64,000 nt of DNA. It comes from Styela clava. Taxonomy: Eukaryota > Chordata > Ascidiacea > Stolidobranchia > Styelidae. Under the pieces are notes generated by a model. It worked only from the letters and a program-made list of their open reading frames with translations. It had not been told where the DNA came from and did no database searches. Numbering within the stretch: the first letter of the stretch is position 1; each line of letters opens with the position of its first letter. The position numbers were made by a program, and so were the translations under genes. Location of the stretch: NCBI RefSeq assembly GCF_964204865.1, contig NC_135251.1, positions 20,894,001 to 20,958,000 on the forward strand. The letters are read 5' to 3'. Positions 40,001 through 64,000 of this stretch are shown in pieces.

Positions 40001-40786
40001 CTTCTTTATCATTATGATAAAATATAAGGCGCTTTAAAATGTGTTTGCTCAATACAAGTCGAGGCTGTGGATTCGGATAAATTTACAGTCGACTCCGATT
40101 CCAGTCTCCGGATTCCGATAATTTTGACTCGGACTCCAGCTCGAACTCCGCGAAAATCAAATGTTGATAACTTGGACTCTCTGCGCATGCACGCCTTATA
40201 TTAACAGTGTATTAGTTACAGTGCTTAGTTAACTTGATACCATGTAGTTGCAAAAACTTTCGACTTCTTTTATTGTCAATAAAAGTTTGGAATTCCTTTT
40301 CAAACTGTGGAGAATACAGAATTTCTACAATGGACTCCAGTAAGTTTAAAAATACGACTACTACTCGAGCCGAAACATGCTAATCTCCAACTACTGACTT
40401 CAATTCGCCGATTCTAAATCGTAGCAAGTATGGCTTCAAAAAATCTACGTATACAAATAATTTTATTTCATAGATAATGGGATTTCTTAATCAATTTGCT
40501 TTATTGTTACCTTCAACGAAACATGCCAATGATAGATAATTCGTGTCTTGATTCTAATTATCTATCATTGGTTTAAAAACCTATTCCCAGGAATTAGACA
40601 AAATAAGTTTATAAAATAAAATTGAGAATTTACGATGAAACGAATGATATATTAATAAAGGTAAAACACAACACATTATTATTGAGTTCGTATGGTAACC
40701 TGGATAGTTGAGTTTTACTCACCATACAAACTCCAAACAACATTTGCATAAGCAATAAACATGCCAACTGATAATAAAAATCTCAT
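24895..40786 (-). CDS. Multidomain membrane protein: Sushi, EGF, TSP1, EGF, NIDO, AMOP, VWD-like, EGF, TM
   Basis: Start 'MRFLLSVGMFIAYANVV' is a signal peptide (exon 40786-40723). Later exons: 39744-39586 Sushi; 39330-39208 EGF; 38778-38639 thrombospondin type 1 (WSSWTSTNNCSSTC); 38236-38050 Cys-rich; 37706-37581 and 37260-37117 calcium-binding EGFs (DVNEC, DVDEC); 36594-36440, 35629-35435, 35030-34830, 34739-34500 NIDO ('YGYPAGDDEV', 'IMAPFWAD'); 34428-34173 and 33599-33369 AMOP ('CYNWYRE', 'CPPSLDH'); 32859-32725, 32282-32085, 31415-31248 VWD-like ('GTGQYQLLKI'); 31119-30958; 30531-30375; 30185-29943 and 29659-29361 EGF-like; 28742-28633, 27647-27503 and 27023-26767 EGF, then a Thr-rich stretch; about 26617-26335; 26257-26157; and 25909-25205 with a membrane segment and stop. 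Most phases match. The layout recalls MUC4/SUSD2/SNED1 proteins, pointing to cell-surface adhesion. No GPS motif was found. Confidence 0.85.
27821..27893 (-). tRNA. tRNA-Arg-CCU: tRNA-Arg (anticodon CCU)
   Basis: Cloverleaf by eye on the minus strand: acceptor GCTCCTG with CAGGAGC; D stem GCCT/AGGC; anticodon stem CCGGT/ACCGG around loop CTCCTAA (anticodon CCT); T stem GCGGG/CCCGC around TTCGAGT. The B box GGTTCGAGTCC is perfect. A run of T follows immediately downstream, as a pol III terminator should. The anticodon reads AGG as arginine. It lies inside an intron of the NIDO-protein gene on the same strand. An extra G-C pair outside the 7-bp acceptor stem leaves the exact ends uncertain by one base. 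Confidence 0.93.
31713..31941. mobile_element. Long palindromic MITE, copy E
   Basis: Inverted ends GTAGTATGTGAACCATGATG and CAATCTTGGTTCACATACTAC. The interior shares 'GGGGACTAGCCAA' and 'AAATTATGGCCTAA' (inverted) with copy C at 4585. It lies in an intron of the NIDO-protein gene. Confidence 0.75.
33930..34095. repeat. Dispersed repeat fragment
   Basis: The phrase 'GTCCATATATTTGAGCAT' here recurs near 42655. The 'CCCATACCGGTACC' region resembles 'GATACGGTACCGGCATG' near 52005. These look like fragments of one interspersed family; its type is unknown. Confidence 0.4.
40055..40445. repeat. Degenerate 'GACTCCG' repeat region
   Basis: Repeated variants of GACTCC, ATTCCG and GGACTCCAG occupy the large first intron of the NIDO-protein gene, mainly at 40060-40170. 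No coding exon is seen here. This may be part of an interspersed element with a hexamer-rich end. Confidence 0.45.
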
Positions 40787-43305
40787 TTTTCTATTCTTTT
40801 CCACTTGGTCATCCTATTTTCAACCTGTAGACAACAAGACAACTGCCTGAACCAGCCGCCTCAAATGCCGACTATACCACATGGGCATTGATGCGATCCG
40901 TTTAAAAGAAAATGATCATAATGCTTCCGTAATGTTTATTACAGATATGAATTATTAAAATTCATTTCATACGTCTACATATATTGTGAGTCACTTTGTA
41001 TTTTATTTCGTATTGTAATCGTCACAATACTGCATAACAAAATCATGAATTTCGTTGAATTGTTAGTTATCGTCCTCGGGACTACTTTCAATTCAGCTTT
41101 CAACTACGTAAACTAATTCTAAATTTGCTAAGGTTCGTATTTTGCGTTGGCTTTTTTAAATGGCGCAGCAGTTGAGTGCTATTAACCTTGCATTTCAACT
41201 ATAATTTGATTTCCTCTATTCTCTTCTATTATTTACTATTCAACTCACTAATAATATAAACTTTATTTTGAAAAATCACAATGATTTTTTTTTTTCATTT
41301 ACATAAATACACTATTTTAGAAATAAATTATTTAATACAAATAAATAAATAGCTCTCCTGCTGTCTAAGAGTTATAGTAAAGTATATTTGGAAGAGTAAT
41401 ATTGTATTACAGACCTGCCATTAGCATGACATTCAATTTTGTTATATATACATTTGGACTGAATTTAATATATTACTGCAAGCTTATAATGTATTGGTTA
41501 ATGTATTGTCGAAATGAGGAAAATTGAGGTTTTCCACATTCGTTGATTATATGTACTTGTGGGCCGATAAGTTGACAAAAATAAGGTGGAACTGAATTAA
41601 GTGTAGTTTTATGGAGAGTGCAGGTGTGTGTATTTTGCTACCCGTCGTACAAGCTGAGTTGTAAGTCAGATCTTTGATCCTACGCCATTAAAATTGATTA
41701 ATTTGATATCATATGATTGAAATGTGCTTGGTTTTTCAGTTACGACTCCACGACAACAATGCGCATAAGAAAATGACTGCGTTGACAATTAATATTATTA
41801 CTTTTATTTCAAACGACACATCAAAATGTACTCAAGTCCGAGAAGACATTTATCATCGTGACATCATGAATTAATCATACGATTCTCTAGAATTTAGGAC
41901 GTTTACCAAAATAAAGACGAAGTAAAAATATAAAATAAAAAAATATAATATTTATGCGATCTCATTTTTTTTCAGGAAGGCTTTAGAAGTGGCCATATTT
42001 GTTCATACTGTGGTTGATATTGTCAATGGCATATTGTGTAGAAGTATTAGCATAGGAACTTAATAATGCGGAAGACAGCAGAGTCGGGAATTGACTGTCT
42101 AAACCCAGCTCAAAACTAAAAAAACTTATATGATGTTACGACTCAGAGTGCAAATTAAAATAACTCAACCAATTAAATTCATCTGGGAAGTTGTGTGTAG
42201 GACTTGAAGATATTTTTATTGGAAATGATCGATTCAAACTTGATTTAGCGTCAATTAAACTTACGATTATGTAGTAATTTATTTTATATAATTATTGATA
42301 TTAATTGGTGAAATATTTTAGCAAAATCTTATATGACTGCATCGCTGCAAATTTTATTATCGAACTCAAACGAAATCGGACACAAAATGGACCTATGGAT
42401 CGTTTTGTTAAATTGTTGTTGTTCTTAGCTTTCTTCTTGTTGTTGTTATAAAAAAAATCGTTTTCTGTGGGCTCAAAGGATTCGTTTTTCAAATTGAAGT
42501 TTTGTGTGATGACGTCATCGAAATTAAAAGTTGGGCACCGTCTGATAGTTTCGGGATTGTATTTCAGCGATCTGGTGGTGAACAAAGTCGGGGGTTGTAA
42601 AAAATGTGCTATCGTTACTGTAAGATTTGATACTACTTCGTTCTGGCTTTCACGTCCATATATTTGAGCATTAATCTCTTGTTATGGAAACTAGGTCCTT
42701 TTTATCCAAATGAATAGCTGCACCATGTCCAGATTCCAAACTCAATCTAATATGATACATTTAAGAATGTCCCAGAACAGTTTTAAAACTCTTTTATAAA
42801 AACATTACCGTTAGTAGAGCGCAACTGTTATTGTTATGTCATCAAATATTGTTAAGAAATTTTAGACCCTTCGTAAACAATAAAATCCAATAATACAATA
42901 ATACACGTATTTCAAAATACAAGTTCAATTTATTGTAAATAACAACAATAAAATGGCATAGTGTGCTTGGAATATTGAACAGTTTGTTTACTTTGGAAAA
43001 GATGCCTTTACAAATGACATTTATTAAATAAATTTGTCTTTCACAGAAATACATCCACACATGTTTTTCTAAACTCAACGTAGTTATTGGAAAGGAGACA
43101 ATATATAAGCCTACTCCCACCAAAAATACTGGTGGTTGATAATTATTACGTTTTAATAGGCCGTAAATCATTAAGTGTGTACATTTTAACTAAAGATTCA
43201 ATGAAACACAGAGTTCTATCAAATTGCCACTCAGAGTATACAAAAACCTATACAAAGTTTTCTTAATTATATGTTACAATTTTCTCTCTATTATTCACAT
43301 CATAT
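40787..43305. other. Intergenic region between the NIDO-protein gene and the DPP4 cluster
   Basis: AT-rich, no convincing exon. It contains the NIDO-protein promoter region on its left side and the 3' flank of the orphan DPP4 exons on its right. A repeat fragment at about 42480-42670 contains 'TTTTGTGTGATGACGTCATC', similar to 'TTTTGTGCGATGACATCATC' near 51915. Confidence 0.5.
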
Positions 43306-45789
43306 CTAGAGCCCAAAACAAATTTTCAAATGATTAGTCAGTAGCTTGTAATGATGTCCATACGCATTCGTGCCTCGGTTAAAGCTATGAGTTTCATCCC
43401 CAGCAAAATAAGCAGAAAAATCAACATCAGCTTCAATCAACGCTTTGCTAAGTCTCGCTGAGTTCTAGAAAGTTTAATATGGAAGTGAGCGCTAGAAATA
43501 TTATGGGAATTAACATATAGTCTATTTACTATATTTTATTAGTGCATTCAATGCGTATGTTCAAGACGATACGCAAAACGGTATGGAAGAGGAAACAATT
43601 GAAAGATGAAGTAGTTTTTCAAATAACTGGGGTGATTTTAGTCGATTTGATCATTTCAGATTTACGATGAAATGCTTGCAAACGTGTCTTATTACCATGA
43701 GACAGCAGATACAGCAGGCGACCATCTCATTTGTTTCTGGATTCGCCGTATTTCTTGAATAATCAACACTGGTAGCTCAGATGTATAAATATCACTAGTA
43801 TACAAAATTGCCAAAATATGCGTATTGCTAAGATTAATTATTAATTGACCGATCTATAATTGTATTCCAACAAATTTCACGGTCAAATGATTTTTTTTTA
43901 TCGAGTATCCCCAGAATGAAACCACATAGCAAATTTCAGTATTATTGACACGAGATAAAATCTCATATGTTGCACGTTATCTAGCCGTATTTAAAATTCA
44001 TTATAAAATATTACTTCTTTGTTAGACTCACCAGAAAATGGACGTTTTCATCACTCGTTCCATGAACCAAAACAAAATAATGTTTTCCAAAATTGTCAAG
44101 TTTCTGTATTGCTGTAGACTGATTGTAGCCAATCTTTACATAAAGAAGAATCATTTTAGCGGTATTCAAAGTGTTTTCTAAATTTTGGAAAATCAAAAGC
44201 ACAAGAAAGCATTCGATACCTCATTTATTTCGGGTGAAGTCATGTAACGTTCAGTGTAAATTGAATGATATGTTTTCCAGTCAGTTACAGGAGCAACAGA
44301 CAGACCACACTTGAAAACAAGATTCGCATCTTCGGCTATGACACGTGAAGTTGCATATCTTAAAATAAAATAACAAACATTAATATATTGCACAGGCTAT
44401 TTGAGAATAGAATTGTGGTGAAAGTGCATAAAAGTGGAATTGCGCCGCATGACTTTAAAAACAGCGCTAAATGACCAAAATTGAAGTACAGTCTTGCTAT
44501 GAAGTGCTTATGCGTAGAATCATTCATGAAACGCGCCTGGTATTGTAAAACGTATGTTATATTTCAATAATAATAGCATACAATTGCAATGATCGTTACA
44601 AAAGAAAATGAAGGTTTTCCCATCGCAGGCTTTCAGAAACCGAAAACATTTTCAAACTTGCTCATAAATATCTTTAATGGTAAATTTGATATACCGTACT
44701 TGTTTTCGTACTTTATCAGTATATGTTAGGTTCATGTTTTTGAGTTCCTTGTTAAACAAGTTAATATCACCAAAATAGAAAATCTTGTTATTTGATGTTG
44801 GTAATTGCAACACCTTCTTACACCACAGTTGCTGTTTTTGTCTAAACTAGCTTAGAGGGTAGAATATACCAAATGACATTACCCTCCGTAGGATCTTCCC
44901 CAAATGGCAATGTTACTTTTATCGATGAAAGAAAATTTATCCGAGACTTGTTTTGTTGCTTCAATCTGATCAATTGGTTCATATTCTCCAAGGCGTTTAT
45001 AAACCTGTAAAAAATTTCAAAATTTGTTTTTATTTTCCGTATTCCTATCTCCAGTCAAAAAATCGTGAAAGTCGCCCTGATTTGGGTTAACATTAGCAAA
45101 TGGTATATTACAAATAACGAGACAAAATTACCTTCCATTTTTGTACCCCAGCAATAACTTACAGAACTATGATAATTCGACTTTATATTAAATGGGTGAC
45201 AATTTTGCGTCTAAAACCCTATTATTTTAGGCAAAACGAGCTATTTAAATATAATCATATACCTATTATTAAACTTACCACGTCTTCAAGATCATTTTGT
45301 GTAGTATAAGTTTTGCTTTTTTATGTTTTTGTAGTTTATACAAATCAGACAATAAAAAACAGTTATAAAGCCATTGCACAGGTTTTTTTGGGGCCTCTAG
45401 AATGTTTCATTAAATTCCTGCTCCACCAAATAGGTTGATAACCTCTGTTCCAAAGAATAGACCAAACCACTCCAAACTGGGAACTTTCTAGTCGTTCTGA
45501 ACGTTATTTTCTCCTTTCTCCTACGTGGTTTCATGTATGTTGCTTGGTTTGGCCAATAACGCATTGCGTTTATCAAATAGATGAAAACAAATATCAAACT
45601 TAAATCGTTATTCATTCAATAAATGTAAGCAAGCAATAATTTCTTTCACCATATGCATTATTTCATCTCCTTGAAATCCCGTTCCTCGTCCGTCAAACGT
45701 CATAACAACGATATCCATATCACTGCTAGCAATGAACCCTCTCCCCCAGTCAGCACCAAAGGAATCGGTAGTATATTGAAAACCAGGAC
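43306..45789 (-). CDS. dpp4-like: Orphan DPP4-like catalytic-domain exon set (no beta-propeller exons)
   Basis: Five exons in phase: 45789-45650 ('VVMTFDGRGTGFQGDEIMH'), 45004-44883 (nucleophile motif IWGRSYGG), 44358-44220 ('FKCGLSVAPVTDW', 'YTERYM'), 44133-44032 (HGTSDENVHF, catalytic Asp) and 43464-43306 (DETHSF, catalytic His; ends ICFGL-stop). Together they form an alpha/beta-hydrolase domain of the S9B peptidase family from the strand after 'VYSG' to the end. The first exon needs an upstream exon ending in phase 1, and none is present before 46648, where the next gene ends. Exons of 122 and 139 bases match the neighbouring gene exactly in length, but the proteins are well diverged. All frames are open and the splice sites intact, which argues against simple decay. 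It may be a 3' alternative cassette of the upstream gene or a truncated duplicate. Confidence 0.75.
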
Positions 45790-46648
45790 CTAAAAAATAA
45801 ACAGTTGTGTTGTTCAAAAGGTTTTCTATAAATACAGATTTCCTAATCCTCAAAATTTTCAACAATATCATACTGAGCGCTTTGATCTAATCTTATATCA
45901 TGACTGCAGATAATCTGACATAGTAATCATATCAGTTTGTTGAATAATAGGTTTTTATTTACATTTAAAATTTTTCTACTATATATTACAGTTACAAAAT
46001 GTATGATAATGAAATCAAAATTTGTATTTGAATCAAAGCAAAAAGCATTGGAAATAAATATTTGTCAAAATCCGTTATTCATGAACAGCAAAAAAAAGTA
46101 AATGAAACTTATATCAATTTTGACAAAATAATTGAAGAATCTGTTAATAAGGTATTATACTTAATGATAAACTTTATTATCTAATCAAACAAAAACAATG
46201 CAAAAATTTGATGAAAAATAGAACATTTCACAGTAATTAGAACACTAGTAATTAAATTAATCATTTCAGAAAATTCAGCCTGTTGCACGGGTATGTATGT
46301 ATAAATCAAACAAATACTTGGAATGATCGTAAATAGAGATTTTACAAAATTAGTTTTTCTAAATCGATAATGTATGCAGTTTATTGTATATTAATCCCGC
46401 GTGATGTCTGAATATTAATTAGGGACATGTTATCAATATAATATGCTATCAGGGCAAGTGAAGATCAAATTTTCCCATGTTACTAACGAGATATGAGTGT
46501 GAAAATCAGTGATAATTAAAATGTAATATATATATATGTTTACAATTGGATGACAGATACGATTTGAAGTTACTTTCATGAACATACAAGAATTATGAAA
46601 AATTTGTTTTTCACACCAATATATACATTAGTTAGGCAACCCATTAAT
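45790..46648. other. Spacer between orphan DPP4 exons and the full DPP4-like gene
   Basis: No exon seen. From about 45985 rightwards the sequence is homologous to 56390-58800, marking the left part of the tandem duplication. The missing propeller exons of the orphan set are not here. Confidence 0.65.
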
Positions 46649-56358
<9,710 letters not shown>

Positions 56359-56750
56359 TCCCGATAAAGAACCTTGATTTGCAAAACCTATATATTACAA
56401 AATAAATGATAATGAAATCTATATGTTATTCAAATCAATTACAAAAAAAGCATTGAGAATAATTACATTTGTCAAAATTAAAATAAACAAAATTAAGGTA
56501 TTAAACTTGATCAAAAAGTTTATTATCTAATGAAACGATGATAAAAAAACAAGGCAAACATTTAACAAAAAATTTGATATTTTACAGTAATTAGAGCAAT
56601 AGTAATTAAATTAATCATCACAGAAAAGTAAGCCTGTCTCATGGGTATGTACGTATAAATCAAACAAATACTTAGAATAATCGTGAATAGAGAATTACAG
56701 AATTAATTTTTTCAAAGCGATGCTATCGATGTATCCATACACTCTCGTGC

Positions 56751-58213
<1,463 letters not shown>

Positions 58214-58330
58214 GTATCAAATAGGGTCATCTTAACAATATAATATGCTACAAGGTTGATTGAATATCACAATTTTCCATTTTACTAATGAAATAAAAGT
58301 CTGAAAAGCAGTGTTAATTAAAATGTAATA

Positions 58331-58692
58331 TACAGGGTGTCTCAAAATTAAGTATACACTTTTAAACATAGAAAACATGGTATGGATAAGTAGTAAAATT
58401 TAGGTATCGTTTGCATTTTTCATCAACCCACAGAATCACAAGGAGATTAACCCAAGAAATGAGGTGCAAAATTGCTGTTTGGCAAGAAGCATATAAATCA
58501 GTAAGGCATACTCAGCGCCTCTTTCTAGGGTTGATCTTCTTTTCATTCTGTGTCTTGAGGAAAAATCCAAACAATACCTAAATTTTACTACTTATCCATA
58601 CTATGTTTTCTGAAGAAATGAACGCCCCACGATGAGTACCTGAAAAGCGAAGCAAAATTAAAAGTGTATGCCTAATTTTGAGACACCCCGTA
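58331..58692. mobile_element. MITE with mariner-type ends
   Basis: TA-flanked inverted ends CAGGGTGTCTCAAAATTA and TAATTTTGAGACACCCCG enclose about 320 bases. The matching position in the duplicated copy (about 46530) has only a short AT run, which is the empty site. No coding capacity. Confidence 0.85.
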
Positions 58693-58812
58693 TATACAGG
58701 TTTACAGTTGGATGACAGATATGAATTGAAACTTCTTTTCGAAACATACAGGACATATGAAATACGAATGTTTTTTACATTAATATATATATTAGTTAAG
58801 TAACCAATTAAT

Positions 58813-63667
<4,855 letters not shown>

Positions 63668-63845
63668 CTGGAAACGAGAATTAAAATAAATATTTAAGGT
63701 ATTTTCATTTTTTAAGAAAAGTTCTCAAAAAAGGGCACAGTCAATCTAATGCTAGATTATGTCAAATTACGAAGATAGTGTTAATTTTCTATGTTAAAGT
63801 ATTATTAAATAGACAAACGCAATGGTAATGGCCTATATTTACACT

Positions 63846-64000
63846 GGTTCTGAACCAGTGGGCCATGGCCCACTGCTGGGCCACAGAACGAATTTGAGGT
63901 GGCCACAGAACTATTAAAATTGCTAGTTTTGTTTATGTCACAATAGTTAATTTTGATTGTAGCAGCAATCAATAACGATGCTGTTAAAGTGCAGAAAGAT
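63846..64000. mobile_element. End of a hAT-like element, cut by the window edge
   Basis: ACTGGTTCTGAACCAGTGGGCC, followed by GGGCCACAGAACGAATTTG, resembles the widespread hAT terminus with GGTTCTCAACC. Only the first 150 bases are in the window. Confidence 0.55.

Noticed and set aside
42301..42585. 94-residue minus-strand open frame with an Asn/Lys run
   Set aside because: Part of it overlaps a dispersed repeat also seen near 51915, and it has no recognisable domain.
45397..45615. 72-residue open frame with a basic middle between orphan DPP4 exons
   Set aside because: It lies in an intron of the orphan set, resembles nothing and has no splice support.

Overview
The window is nuclear DNA of an animal. 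Every recognisable gene is split into many short exons (about 55 to 350 bases) by GT-AG introns of a few hundred bases. The base composition is AT-rich. The gene families (adhesion GPCR, PLAT-lipoxygenase, cytosolic sulfotransferase, a NIDO/AMOP/VWD membrane protein, dipeptidyl peptidase 4) are metazoan, and the space between exons holds DNA-transposon debris. The compact introns and the vertebrate-like lipoxygenase suggest an invertebrate deuterostome, perhaps an ascidian. That placement is inference; no species marker is visible.

Layout. (1) Positions 1-9292, plus strand: the 3' part of an adhesion GPCR, with a Ser/Thr/Pro-containing stalk, a cleavable-looking GPS motif and seven membrane segments. 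(2) 11401-18978, minus strand: a complete 14-exon PLAT-lipoxygenase whose iron-binding residues are largely replaced. (3) About 20543-21497: a decayed hAT transposon. (4) 22314-23373, plus strand: a two-exon cytosolic sulfotransferase. (5) 24895-40786, minus strand: a roughly 27-exon type I membrane protein with a signal peptide, Sushi, EGF, TSP1, EGFs, NIDO, AMOP, a VWD-like region, more EGFs and a membrane anchor. It appears to have two alternative last exons that each encode a different transmembrane segment. A tRNA-Arg(CCU) gene sits in one of its introns. (6) 43306-63667, minus strand: a DPP4-like tandem cluster. It holds an orphan set of catalytic-domain exons (43306-45789), a complete 18-exon gene (46649-56358) and a second, recently duplicated gene that runs off the right edge (58813 to beyond 63667).

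The genes do not form one pathway. The membrane peptidases, the multidomain adhesion protein and the adhesion GPCR all act at the cell surface. The lipoxygenase and sulfotransferase are soluble families.

The observations most worth a second look are: the lipoxygenase that has lost three of five iron ligands; the spare, splice-compatible DPP4 catalytic cassette without a propeller; the DPP4 copy that has lost one of the two Glu residues that anchor substrate N-termini; the phase-matched alternative membrane-anchor exons; and a duplication whose two copies date several transposon insertions. I see no CRISPR array, prokaryotic operon or other unambiguously new molecular system.
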